Shown: positions 9,267 to 20,929 of the stretch, piece after piece | How the letters are laid out: each line of letters opens with the position of its first letter | Numbering within the stretch: the first letter of the stretch is position 1 | Origin: Paraphaeosphaeria minitans | Taxonomy: Eukaryota > Ascomycota > Dothideomycetes > Pleosporales > Didymosphaeriaceae | Assembly: GCA_015832175.1 (NCBI GenBank) | Contig: WJXW01000017.1 | Coordinates: 1,054,001 to 1,118,000, forward strand | DNA: 64,000 bases | Direction of reading: 5' to 3' | The notes under the pieces: model-generated | The model's database searches: none | What the model saw: the letters and a program-made list of their open reading frames with translations, nothing else | Told to the model about the DNA's origin: nothing | Made by a program: the position numbers and the translations under genes

Positions 9267-12200
9267 ATGAGCACGTACTCAGACGGCATTCCGACCTCCT
9301 TCGACCCTGCGCTTCTAGACTCCGAACTCGGATCTCTCAACGCGCCCGCCTCCAACTCCTTCTCCGACGACCTCGACGCGATACAGCAGTGCTTCGCCGA
9401 AGAGAAAGCCAAGAAGACCGCCGCAGGCATAGTCATACAGCATCGTGTTTGGAGCACACTGGAAGCTTTCAGGAGCGAGGAAGACTACCCAATCGGTATT
9501 GCGGACGGTTAAAGAGCGCGAGAGCCGAACTAATCTCTTCAGACACGCCGCTGAAGCACCTAAAGAACGCGCCGCTCCAATCGACGGATATTGGGATTCC
9601 CTCCTCGCCACCAATCATGCCAATCGTTTCCTCGCCGGTGGCGTATCCGGTCAGCTCGTTACCAAACCCTAGCCCTCTGAAGAAGAGAAAGCGATCGGAC
9701 GCGGAGCGCAGCCCGCTCAAGGATGTGCCAAACAACAATGCTTCAAGAAGAGTGGGAGCCTTCTTGGACGACTCAGATGACGAGGACGACATAGCAGCGC
9801 TAAAGGAGCAGGCGCTGAAGAGAAGAGCGATCAACAGCATCAGGGACCTCCCAGCTCTGCCAGATGGCATGGACGACTACACCCCGCCCGCCAGCCAGTC
9901 AGAAATCGCAGACCCAGAGACGGTACCTATCGAGGCTCTGGATGAATACTTCAAGTCACCTTCGCCGGTCAAGCAACCTGCGGCGCCAATCGACGAACCT
10001 ACCTCAGCGCAGCCAAATCGCGGCAAGGTTGTGCGGACAGCTTCCGGGAAGCCATTCTACCTCCCTAAGAAAATTCAGCGAGAGTCTATATCATACGAGC
10101 AGCTCATCGCGGCTCGGTCTGAAGGCGAGCAAGGTCAGGCTAGACAGAGCTACTATGGTATTAACATCCACCGCCTCATAGACGATGCGAAAGCGATGGA
10201 CGAAGCAAAGGCTGTGCAACAAGAGCAAACACGCGCCGAACCCACGCGACAGTCCGTGGAACAACCTGTGTCTGGCAAGGCAAACCGAACATTGATGTGG
10301 ACTGAGAAATATCGTGCGAAGAAGTTCACAGACTTGGTCGGAGATGAACGCACACATCGCTCTGTTTTGCGATGGCTCAAGGCTTGGGACCCGATCGTTT
10401 TCCCTGGTGCAGCCAGACAGAAGCCGAAAAGTGCAAAGAAGGGGTTCGAGGAAGAGGAGCAAAAACACCGCAAGATTATGTTGCTTACCGGACCGCCTGG
10501 TCTCGGAAAGACGACCCTGGCCCACGTATGCGCTCGGCAAGCTGGCTACGAAGTGCAGGAGATCAATGCGTCCGATGAGCGCAGCAAAGATGTCGTGAAG
10601 GGCCGCATTCGCGACATGGTCGGCACCGAGAACGTCCGCGGAGTAAACACAACGACTGCAGGTGGCAAGGTTCGAAAAGCAGGCAAACCCGTATGCGTAG
10701 TTGTGGATGAGGTAGATGGTGTGGTTTCTGGCAATGGTGGCTCTGGCGAAGGAGGTTTCGTCAAGGCGCTGATCGACCTGATTAATTTGGACGAGAAGAA
10801 CTCGAAGAATGTCGGACAGGAGAACTCGACAGGACCAAAGCGAAAGAAGAAGGGTGACAGATTTCGACTGTTGCGTCCACTGATCTTGATCTGTAACGAC
10901 GTATACCATCCTTCGCTCCGACCGCTGCGACAATCATCGTGCGCTGAGATAGTCCACATCCGGAAGCCCGCGCTGAACATGGTCGTCTCTCGTATGCAAG
11001 AAGTCTTCGTCAAGGAGGGCATCCAGTGCGACTCAGACGGTGTACGGCGATTATGTGAAGCAACCTGGGGTGTCAGTACGAAGAAAGAGGGCGGCACAGG
11101 AAGTGGGACAGGCGAGGGAGACATCCGGGGCGTCATGGTGGTGGGTGAGTGGGTTGCTGGTCGCTTCAAGAGCTCCATAGATCCGAAGGAAAAAGGGACC
11201 CCGAGACTCAGTTGTCGCTGGATCGAAGACAATATCATCAACGACCTGGGGCACGGAGGTGGGGCATCTCGCAGTCTAGGACGAGGCGGTGCGAAGGACG
11301 TTGTCGATCGCGTCTTCCGTGAAGGCGCAGGCTTCCCTAAGCAGGCCGAAACGACTGGTATCGCTATCGCAACTGCGAGAGCAAAACAAGGCGTAATCGG
11401 TGTCGCTGAGACATCAAAGAAACGAGCCATGGCTCGACTCCGGGAAATGGTAGACACGAGCGGTGAAAGTGATCGCATCATAACTGGTATAAGGATCCTG
11501 TCCCATCTACTACTCCAGCTCTAACAATCTCCAGACTGCTTTTCTGCCTATCCCTTGAAGGCTTTCCAAGACGACAACTACCTTACCAAGCCCACTGTCG
11601 CATACGAATGGCTGCACTTCCACGACACACTATCATTCGCCGTCCACGGTTCTCAGGAATGGGAACTCGCGCCCTACCTCTCACAGTCTGTCCTCGCCTT
11701 CCACAATCTCTTCGCCTCGCCCCGCCAGCATTCTTCCAACCCGATCGCCGACCCCGATGTAGAGACAAGCGCATTTTCTGGTCCAAGTGCAAACTATATG
11801 GCTAGCGAAGAATTGAAGAAGAACAGAGCGCAATTGATGGCATTGCAAAGCACACTCAGTCTCCCACTCACCCGGCAATTCCGAAGTCCGGAGGAGATGG
11901 CACTTGAGTTGATACCGTACGTGCTCAGAATGCTCTCGCCAGACGTGAAGCCCGTCATTGTGAACACTGGTGCCACCGGCTCGAAATCGGTTGCCACCGC
12001 TTCTGTGCGGAAAGCGTCGGAGAAGGAGCTCGTCAAGAAAGCCGTCGAAGCCATGGCCGCGACAGGCGTCCGGTTCGAGAGAAGCAGGGTGGAACTCGAA
12101 GACGTGGCGAATCGTACAGGTGGCTGGGTCTTCCGCATGGAGCCTCCGCTAGACTCCCTCGCCGCTTTCGAAACACTAGCCGGCAAGAAAGACGACAAGG

Positions 12201-12550
12201 TGCGCTACGCAGTCCGCAGCGTATTAGAGACGGAGTGGAAGAAGGAGAGCGTGCGGATGGATGCTGAGGCCGCCAAGCGGAGAGGCGGACATATTGACAC
12301 TGATGACACTGTCGACGCCGCGAAGAAGGAAGTTGATGTGGAGAAGGCGGCGAAGGAGTATCAGAAGGCTTTGAAGCGGGACTTCTTTGGGAGGATTATC
12401 AAAGATGTCCCGGGGGGAGAGGAGGGGGGGACTGAGAAGACGGTGGTGAAGAGCCATGACGAGGGGAGGATATGGGTGAGTTTTCACGACGGGTTTTCGA
12501 ATGCGGTGAGGAAGTCTATTACCATTGATGAGCTGATGAGGGGCTTGTAA
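9267..12550 (+). CDS. CTF18: Ctf18-type alternative clamp-loader large subunit (AAA+)
   Basis: Exons 9267-9495, 9543-11486 and 11535-12550; introns 47 and 48 nt; 1062 aa. The AAA+ core has Walker A GPPGLGKTT at residues 393-401, then QEINASDERS, Walker B VVVDEVDG near residue 465 and a sensor-1 segment LILICNDVYHPSLRPLR. The long C-terminal region includes the junction DCFSAYPLKAFQDDN and YEWLHFHDTLS, as in Ctf18/CHTF18 rather than Rfc1 or Rad24. Ctf18 joins Rfc2-5, Dcc1 and Ctf8 to load or unload PCNA, supporting sister-chromatid cohesion and the replication checkpoint in the nucleus. The N-terminal 250 residues are acidic and low in complexity, with a KKRKRSD nuclear-localisation-like stretch. 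Confidence 0.93.
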
Positions 12551-13072
12551 GTCTGAGGTCTGGAATATCATGCAAGTTACGACGTTTCATGTTGACACAA
12601 TTCGCCCCCATTCCCAATGTACGACGTGACTCAATCCTCACCCTACGATAAGAAAGACTTCGGCAAGCTGACAAATCCCACTGCAACCTGGAGGGCTCTT
12701 CTGTGGTGGCAACCATAAGTAGTACGAGTGGGTCCTCCGAAGCGAGGGTATGTAAAAGTAGCAAATACGTATGCTGGGAGTTTAATATAGGAACAGCAAG
12801 AGCTCAAACTTCTTTAGGCGTTATAAAATTCTTCTGCAGAGTCTTGCCAAGAGATCTCCGCCGGGACTACTCACGGCTGCAACCACAGTGTACAAGTGAC
12901 ATGACCGGCATGCCGCTCCGCAATTCTTGGTCCCATGGGAAAAGTCAGCGTGGGAGAACTGCCCGACATAGGAGATTATTGAAGCGATGCCATCTAAACA
13001 TAAACACAACAAAAAGGACGTAGGATGTCTGATTGTTTCCCATTTCCACTCTTTCCCCCTAGCCAGCATCTC
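12551..13072. other. Convergent intergenic region, no gene supported
   Basis: Lies between the 3' ends of CTF18 and the minus-strand membrane-protein gene. No coding or structural signal seen. Confidence 0.6.
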
Positions 13073-16000
13073 CTACCGTGTCGTGCTCAACGGCCGACTA
13101 AAACACTCAAACCGCTTCAGCGTCGGCCCCGGCGACCCGCCTCCGAGGTCCTGTTGCTCCTCCGCCTCAGGCGGCGCGTAGCTAATGAATCGTCCCCCGA
13201 GTAAGTCGGACGAGGGCCGGTGGTCCTCATTGAAGGATGCACCTTGGCTCGGTCTAAACGGGGGAAAGAGGGACCTCCGCTCACCCTCGAACCCACGCTG
13301 CTGCTGCCGGCCGGGATCAGCGAACGGGTTAGGAGAAGGGAGGCGGTCGCCGGGATGCACGTCCAGGTCCCGGGAGGAGCCGAGTCTCCGCGTCTCGAAC
13401 GGGCGGCCGATGCCTGGGTCTTCTTTGCCGAGGAGGTCGGCTGTGCGGCGTTCCGCGAGGGGTGGGCGGGTAAGATTGGACGCAGGCGCCGAGTCGAAGC
13501 CAAAGGTTTGCATCGTGTTGCTGCGCTTTGGGGCTTTCTCGTTGACGTAGACGTTCCCGCCCCCGTTCAGCGCGATGCGTCGCTCCAGGATGAAACGGGC
13601 TATTAGCAGGCCCGTGGCACCGATTTGTGCGAAGAGAACGAGGTTTAGTATGCCGACGAGCATGGGGGGTGTGAGGATGGCGTCGACGATGCAGAGGGAG
13701 ATGGCGCGCAGGTCGGAGAAGCCTTGGACCCCGGAGATCATGCCGAAGCCCATGGCCTGTTGAATGAGCATGTTGGCGATGATGTGGATCTTGTGGGCGC
13801 CCTTGAGGGCGGCGAGTTGGTTTGTGAAGAGGAAAGCTGACGGTGGTGGTATGGGGATATGCGTGCGGAGGCGCATGAAACTGAGGGCGACGGCGGGGGC
13901 GATGAAGATGAGCGCGAGTAGGCCGAAGATCTGATTACCATTAGTGGATGCAACACACAGTTAGATAGAAGACTTACACTGTGTGCGGTCTGGAAATGCG
14001 CGGCCGATCCCCTTCCAACAATTCCCAGGATGATGCCAATAAAGCCAAAGAGAGCGAAGAGGAACAACACAACCATTCGCCACTTCTTCATCTTAATCGG
14101 ATTGATGGGGTGGCCGATCATGTCTGAGAAGCGCCAGATTGCTCCCAACGCAAGGTAAGTAGGCAGAGCGAAGAAGAACGCCACGGTAGATAAAAAGACT
14201 GTCATAATTAGCAAGTCACGTTGGACGATAGTTCATAACCTACTGTGCAGCCCTGTCATGGTCGCGAAAGGTTTCAACCCCATCCCGTTGATTGTCACCG
14301 TCTGGTCAGCAAGGTCGATGGTGAAATTATTGCCTTGATTCATGACTGTGAGAGGTCCTTTGGGCAGCGCAGCCAGAGTGGAGTTGTCCAGTGAAGGAGA
14401 TATGCTCATCTTGCCCTTCAAAGCTGGGCCTTGAGTAATGCCCAGCGCAAGAGCGGCGAGTCCGCCGAGGCCAGAACAGGTGATGGTGTCCACTCCGGTC
14501 TGAGCAATCCCCTCTAACGTTTGGCCGTCGACAGCTAGAGTCACGGCGTCAGCACGTCGGCTCAAACGTCGATCAGGTACTGGAGCTATTAGCATGACAT
14601 TATCTGGAAGAGCCGACTAGCTCACCTACTACGCTAGCATCAATACCTCGCCGAGCTGGCGGCGCTCCAGAGCTGTTCGTTTTCCCTTTGAGCAATTGAG
14701 AGATAAGGAGGACTCCCTCGCCGGACAGACCACGTGAAAATGCCACAACGGAGCCATTCAATGAGTCGTTGAATTGGCTCTGGGGAAGCGATGGAAGATT
14801 TGTCGCGAGCTCTGGCGGGAAGTCACCTTTGAGAACCTTTTGAATGCCACCAGCTGACGAAATTGCGCTTACACTGCCTTCCAACAAACCTCTTGCAGCC
14901 CCTTCTGCGGCTTGGGCAATGTTCCATTGGCTCGTGAGACCTCCAACTTTAGAAGTAACGGTGTCTCCGATGGCTTTGATGCCGCCATTCTGCAGCAGAC
15001 TTGCCATAAGATTCTTCGTGAACTGCTCCGTGGTCTGCTCTACGGACAGATCGCCGCCACCGGTGGCCCTCGAAGCCAGCGTTGTGCTGCTATTCCCAGG
15101 AGTGACACCCAGCCCCAGTGCGATTCCCCCGCCGATACCTTTGCCAGCCCCAGAAGCTAGCGATACAACGGTAGAACCTTCGAGGTTAAACCCGCTCCCA
15201 CCGCCCGGCATGAGCATGCTGAGGTTCGACGACTGCAAAAACGTCTGGCTAAGCCCTTCGGTAAACTTTCCTACTATGCCAGGAACATCCATCTGGGCTG
15301 GATCTATCGCAGCTTGTCGTTTCGCGATGGTTCCATTACCACCGCTCTTGCTCAGACCCAGTCCTGCGCTTGCTCCCCGTCCTAGTCCTGTTCCTGCAGC
15401 AGCAGCTATTTGCGGCAGTTGAGACATGATATCGATGGTACTACCACTTTGACTGAGCAGTCCATGTACGTCTATGTTGCTTGCAATCGGACCAGTGGCT
15501 CCAAGTCCGAAGTTCTTCACGATGGTCATGATGTCGCTCCCGTTTGTGGGCGGAAACTGCTGCTGAGTAAGGTTGAGACCGTTGGCAGTACCCTGGCCAA
15601 TGCCTTGGGCCAAGGAGAAGGCCATCATTCCGATGTCCAGGTCTCCACCACCGAGGCTGCTTAGAGAGGGGGCAAGCTGGCCGCTCAGTCCGGAACCGAG
15701 ATTCTGTGCGACGAGATTAAAGCCAGTAGCTTCTTCTCCGATCATGGCCGCTGTCTTCGTTGCAAGTGCCTTAGATTCTTCCGGTGTAGTGAAATTGAGG
15801 CCGTTCTCCGTGCCCATCCTGCAGCAAGTCAGTACGATGCATTCAAAGACTGGAACCACAACTAACCCAATGCCGATTCCCAGGAAGTAAGCAGGTGTCG
15901 CCAATCCACCAACGATCCCGTCCGTGATTCCTGAAAGTCCCTCGTTGAACAGATCGCCAAGGCTAGTCGCATTTCCGTTTCCCCCAAGCAAGCTGGACAG

Positions 16001-16462
16001 GCCTGAGAGCAAGCCCACACCGGTCTCATTTCCATCGTCTGCATCTCCTCCTCCAAATACGCTGGCCAAGCCTGAGAATAGGCCTCCACCATCTTGTTTG
16101 CTTCCGGAAAATTGCCTCTTCTTTCGACGTGGCTTCTCGACGGCCCTTATCCGCACGACCTCTGCCGACAGGCTCTTCCCGAAGTTTTCTAGTCCGCCAC
16201 TTTCCAACCTATCGCCATAGCTCAACGAGATCTTCGCAACCGTTTTCGTCAATTCCAGTATCGCATCGTGCAGGCGCGCATCATCGTATAACGCATCGAT
16301 CGTTTCCGGCGATAGGAAGTTATCCAGTGCATGCGCCGGCCGCGCCTGGCTGTTAGCCAACCACTGCGTGAAAACGAGCCCAAGTAAAATGTATAGAATA
16401 AAAGCAGCCGTCAGAAAAGCAAATGGCAGGTGCCAGCCCGCCTTGGAAGGAGAAAAGATCAT
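13073..16462 (-). CDS. Large membrane protein with cytochrome b561-like C-terminal core
   Basis: Five exons: 15867-16462, 14626-15818, 14244-14579, 13978-14198 and 13073-13930; introns 48, 46, 45 and 47 nt; 1067 aa. Residues 12-33 form one transmembrane helix. About 670 residues follow that are Gly/Ser-rich, carry many Asn-X-Ser/Thr sites and are probably luminal or extracellular. From residue 709 there are about five more helices with histidines in MIGHP, AAHFQTAHS and GAHKIHII. Their spacing resembles the haem-binding His pairs of cytochrome b561/FRRS1 domains, which carry electrons across membranes. A 165-residue Pro/Arg-rich tail is predicted cytosolic. The first intron is a multiple of three without a stop. 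The b561 assignment is inferred from His spacing; the large Gly-rich domain is unknown to me. Confidence 0.7.
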
Positions 16463-17688
16463 GCTGAAGGTTTGCTAAACAAATACATGGAAAAGGTCCA
16501 CGATCGCGGCCTGCCACGGACAGCGCCTTCGAGAACATGATGGGCGCATAGGGAGTCATATGTATTCGTGGCTCGGATGCTATGATTTGACGCCGGAGCA
16601 GGTGTTTGTGAAACAAGTGAGGTATCGCGTTTCCTTGGGGTAGGACGGACGTGCTGTCGTATCTCTATAACCGGATCACAGGCTCTCATTGGGTATGGGA
16701 TCGAAACGGGAGCGGACCTTGAGGCCCTTGGATGATTTTTTTGCAGGCATGGTATGCGCGCTTCGCTTGGCAATGCTTGCTATGAGAGAGGAGACATCAG
16801 AGCGAATCATCGGCCAGGAGAACGCCAAGTGATGAATTGCGCTTGGAACATCTAGGTACCTACCTATGCGTTTACGAACCAGCCGCCGAGCATGCACCCT
16901 GCTCTACGACAATAGGATGCCTGGTCCAGATAAGTTTCTTGCGATATAGTAGCGCGTGGATGCGACGTGTGTGAAACAACATATGCGAGCTAGGAACGTT
17001 CACCAAACGAATCGCCGCGCAATACATATTGCAGATATGTGCGCCGCGCGATCACATAGGTAGTGAAATGAGAGAAGAGGTGAAAGATAGGTCGTAATTT
17101 TACTGATCGCTTTCTGAAAGAAGTCATTCATACACTGCTGAGCGCGTATACCTAGGTATAGGTACCGGTACCTACCGTTGGAAGGTCAACTGTGGGACGC
17201 GTCGGCCAAAAGCAATGGGCGAAACGCGCTGCACAGAAACTGCGCTTGACATTCGCATCCGGGCAGACGGAGAGCTGTGATGCATATGTAGACGAAGATG
17301 CCGGTCGTGATGCTATCATACCGAGCGTAGGGAGACTCGAGGTGGTGGTTGGAACCTCGGGAAGATCGTGGCGCCAGTTTCAACGTGCCGGCGCTCGGAG
17401 GATACCTATGCATCGGCACAACCATGAATCACATCACTCTACTTCACCGACGACGCGTATATCCGCAGCCGTCACAAGTCAACACCGTGCTTCCTCTACG
17501 ATGTACATTCAAGTTTGATTCAACGTTCTCTGCGCTTGACGTCGAGAACACGCCCTGTCCTACGGTACTTGCACGTTCCTGCTTGATGAAAGAATCATGC
17601 TCATATCAATATCAAAATGAAAAGCCCGTCAATCAGCTTCATCGCTCTTCAAGAACTCCCCGAGGAGGTCGCGGAGCCGACGGGCTTC
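16463..17688. other. Intergenic, no gene supported
   Basis: Divergent to the membrane-protein gene and downstream of the next minus-strand gene. Several short frames exist on both strands, one with a 24-residue basic tail (MPAKKSSKGLKVRSR) near 16680-16750, but nothing supports expression. Confidence 0.5.
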
Positions 17689-19890
17689 CTATTCCTCGAT
17701 CTCGGGCAGCGGAAACTCCGGTGCCGCATACAATGGGGCTGTCCGCCTGATAGCCTGGATATCGTCCGCAGTGATCAAATATCCCCCAGTCTTCATATCT
17801 GCAACCATGCCATGATCCTGTTTCTTTGCTTTCTCCCGCAGCAGCTCGATGACCGTCAACTTGTCCTTGATCTTCCACTGATTCCAGAATTTCTCCTTCG
17901 CGTATCGCACTGCCATTGCCCCCTCGGTCTGATCTCTCTCCTCGACGACCTGATTCGCAAGGAAACTAAGATAGTAATCATTCGGGCGCTCGTCCTTGGG
18001 CAACGGGTGGACTTCCAAGTATTCTCGGTAGCGGTAAGTGAGGACTTCATCTCCCTTCCTCATTTCAGCAGTAAGCTCCGCTTTGAGCCTCTTCTTTCGT
18101 TCTGCCTCTTTAAGATCTTGTTCTTCTTTCTCAGCTTTGTACTTCTCCCAGGCTGCGATTTGTTGTTGGTACTCCAACTCTTCCTTTGTCTTGGTGCGAG
18201 CTTGTGGAATTGATATTGCAGCCGCTGCGTATGTGTCGGGACGATTGGAACCCGCATAGTTCGGTGTAGTGGTCTTCTTCTTATGCGGCGGCTGTTTTAT
18301 CGTTGATTGCACGGTAGCGGACTCGCTCAACTCACTATGATGGCGCTTATTGAGAGTGGTAGACCGATAACCCGAAGGAACTAGGATGCCCTGTTGGCCT
18401 GGCTGTACTTGATGTGGAACTTTTATAGAAATACTCGCAGGTTGCTGGGGCTTGGTCGTTCCGGGCATGTGTTGCCTCACCTGCTCATCACGGTCACCGC
18501 TCTCCGACATGTGAAGTTCTGGGGGTTGCTGACGGTCGACTGCGGCCCGGAATTCTGCGAAAGGTTTCATGACAGGCTTTGAATTCCGCTGCTGAGGCTG
18601 CGGCTGGGTACTGGGTCGATCGACTGGCTTTGAAATAGAACCATTGCCGACAGGTTTGTAGCCGTTCTGCTGCTGGGGCTGCGCTTGTTTCCCAGGCTGA
18701 TAGGCGGGACCTGATCTAGAATTATTGTAGATAGGTGTATATCTGTTCTGCCGCTGAGACTGTGGTGTCATTTCAGTCTGACGGGCTGGACGTGAGGTCA
18801 AACTATTGCCAAAAGGTGAGTGGTTGTGTTGCTGCGTCGGTTGCCGTGTCTTTGAGGTGGTGAAATGATTATCTTTGGCACCATTGAAAGACTCAGAACG
18901 TGCATATGGTGTCTGGCGCTGCTGCTGTATAGCCTCATGATTCGACATGACAGCAATTGGAGCGCTGTGTGGGATGCTGCGAACATCGGCGCTTTCCGGT
19001 GGGGGTACTTGTCCGTAACCAGTCACGGCATGAGAAGCCATATTTCTATTAAGGTATGGGCTGCTGTAGTTAGCACCATTGGTGGGAGGTTGGAGCATGT
19101 TTGTGGACAGGTGCGGCATGTGTCCCTGCATCATTTGCGCCCGACGCTCTTGGAGGTGTTCTTGCGCGGAACCGGATCTACAAGAGGACGAAGATGGGCT
19201 CGGCGGGTTGACGACGTTCTTAACTGCCGCATTCTCTGCGTAAGGTGAACTGGTTCGCGCCCACGATTGTGTTGGACTGCTCGATGGTACATTTGCAATT
19301 TTTGTAGGCTGCTGAACCGGGGTTGAGTAAGGTGAGAGCAGCGTGGGTGGTGACGCCGTCGTTGACCTGTCCTGAGCGAAGTCCGGGTGAAGGATATTAG
19401 TGCTCGCTGCCTGCCTTGGTTGTTGTGACCCAGAATCCGTTATAACGGCACTCTCAGCCATGGCCGAATTTTTATTCCCACCTGCTGGAAGTATGCCACG
19501 CGCCTCAGCCTCCATTTTTCTGAACACTGCTTCCGGATCGGACAGGTCCAATGTCGCCAGTCGGTCTTTGTGTTCTGAGCAATTTCTCCAGTTCACCAGA
19601 CGCTGCCTAGGGTCGCAGGCGAACTCGACCATTGCTGCAAACGATCCGACGTTGTTATTTCCTTGGAAAATTCGGAGCAGAGGTGGTAGTTTGGTTCTCA
19701 TGTATCCTTGAGCGACTAATCTATCGTCGATTCGGGCGTTGATAGCATCGTATGAGGCACGCATTTCGTGCTCTTGCGTCGATTTGGGCGTTGCTGACAA
19801 CGACCGCAGCGCGGCTCGCATAGCGTCAGCCATGTTGAACTTGGGCTTAGCGAGGCTGGTAAGAGATACGTCTGGGTATAGCTGGTCCAT
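17689..19890 (-). CDS. Unrecognised 733-aa protein, Gln/Ser-rich with charged C-terminus
   Basis: Single open exon from the ATG at 19890 to the stop at 17689. About 140 N-terminal residues look ordered (LPPLLRIFQGNNNVGSFAA, then FACDPRQRLVNWRNC). The middle, roughly 180-530, is low complexity and rich in Gln, Ser, Pro and Asn. The last 190 residues are highly charged: a predicted coiled coil around EYQQQIAAWEKYKAEKEEQ, then an ordered-looking end containing NDYYLSFLANQVVEERDQ. There is no signal peptide or membrane segment. Polyglutamine-like tracts and basic patches suggest a nuclear or cytoplasmic regulatory protein, but this is inference. I do not recognise the family. Confidence 0.75.
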   Translation of the reverse strand: MDQLYPDVSLTSLAKPKFNMADAMRAALRSLSATPKSTQEHEMRASYDAINARIDDRLVAQGYMRTKLPPLLRIFQGNNNVGSFAAMVEFACDPRQRLVNWRNCSEHKDRLATLDLSDPEAVFRKMEAEARGILPAGGNKNSAMAESAVITDSGSQQPRQAASTNILHPDFAQDRSTTASPPTLLSPYSTPVQQPTKIANVPSSSPTQSWARTSSPYAENAAVKNVVNPPSPSSSSCRSGSAQEHLQERRAQMMQGHMPHLSTNMLQPPTNGANYSSPYLNRNMASHAVTGYGQVPPPESADVRSIPHSAPIAVMSNHEAIQQQRQTPYARSESFNGAKDNHFTTSKTRQPTQQHNHSPFGNSLTSRPARQTEMTPQSQRQNRYTPIYNNSRSGPAYQPGKQAQPQQQNGYKPVGNGSISKPVDRPSTQPQPQQRNSKPVMKPFAEFRAAVDRQQPPELHMSESGDRDEQVRQHMPGTTKPQQPASISIKVPHQVQPGQQGILVPSGYRSTTLNKRHHSELSESATVQSTIKQPPHKKKTTTPNYAGSNRPDTYAAAAISIPQARTKTKEELEYQQQIAAWEKYKAEKEEQDLKEAERKKRLKAELTAEMRKGDEVLTYRYREYLEVHPLPKDERPNDYYLSFLANQVVEERDQTEGAMAVRYAKEKFWNQWKIKDKLTVIELLREKAKKQDHGMVADMKTGGYLITADDIQAIRRTAPLYAAPEFPLPEIEE

Positions 19891-20929
19891 GGCTGGTCAG
19901 CGTAGGTTTAGAGTAGTGGGAGGTGTTCCGTACCCTATATCGACCCGGGTTCGATGATACACTAACTCGACGTAATAATATGGGTGCAGAGGTGGAGTTT
20001 GACGGGGTACCATTGCGACGCGGGCGGGGAATAAATCTTGTTGGTCAGGGCAGGCCGTTGAATTATAAGCTTGCCCCGTGCGAGTGAAAGTGAAAAGGAC
20101 CGCGCAAGGGCTGCTCCTGCACGGCAGTTTTAGCAGGCAGCTGCGATCACAACTACGCCTGTATACGGAATTTGTTATAAGCAGACTACACTGGGAATAT
20201 AGACAATAATGAAATCGCATATTTCGGAAGGCTTCTGAGACAGCGATGCCCGGACTGAACCAGGAAAGATTCCTCTGAAACCTGCAAAAACAAAATTCCA
20301 AGACTTTTAATCTGTGTACTCTTCTCTATTTGGCAGAGTATTGGTATGAATGAATCATGCATGGCCGCGGGGTGCCAAGCTTTGTAGCGTGAATGCAGCG
20401 TCACGGGAAAAATTTCACATAGGTACCTCGGCGTCTGCAGGTGGCAAAGTATTCAGATATCACGATAGAACAGGGTCGCCTCTTCTCACGATAACTTCGC
20501 ATTTCTATCATCTGAACAATTATTTTCTTAATGCACGATAGCACTAAGTCTGCAGTATTCCATTACGAATCAATTAAAGGCAACAACTCATCGAACACAA
20601 CGTCACAGGGTGTGTTATAACAAGCAAACCAGGCGCTAATTAAAATCAGTACATTACATTTACTCTTATCGGAAGAGGAATAATATTGCAGCTGACTCGT
20701 TATATTCGATCCATGTACTCGTGATACCTCCATCATACGCCCAGACTGGCGCTACAGGGCAAACCTTTATCCTCACAAAAACAAACCGTCTGACGTTCCA
20801 GCCAAACACACAAGTCCGAAACAGATATTCATAAACGCCGTACATGACACCCATCCCATCTAGTTATCGCTCATGAATCCTTCCCATCGTCAACACGCAT
20901 TAAACCCGGCACCAACCTTTTCAGCCTCC
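19891..20929. other. AT-rich intergenic region, no gene supported
   Basis: Separates two minus-strand genes. No repeat, tRNA or coding signal recognised; a GGTTCGAT string at 19948 was checked as a tRNA T arm and does not fold. Confidence 0.6.

Noticed and set aside
19930..20000. Possible tRNA T arm (GGTTCGAT)
   Set aside because: No matching T stem, acceptor stem or anticodon arm nearby.
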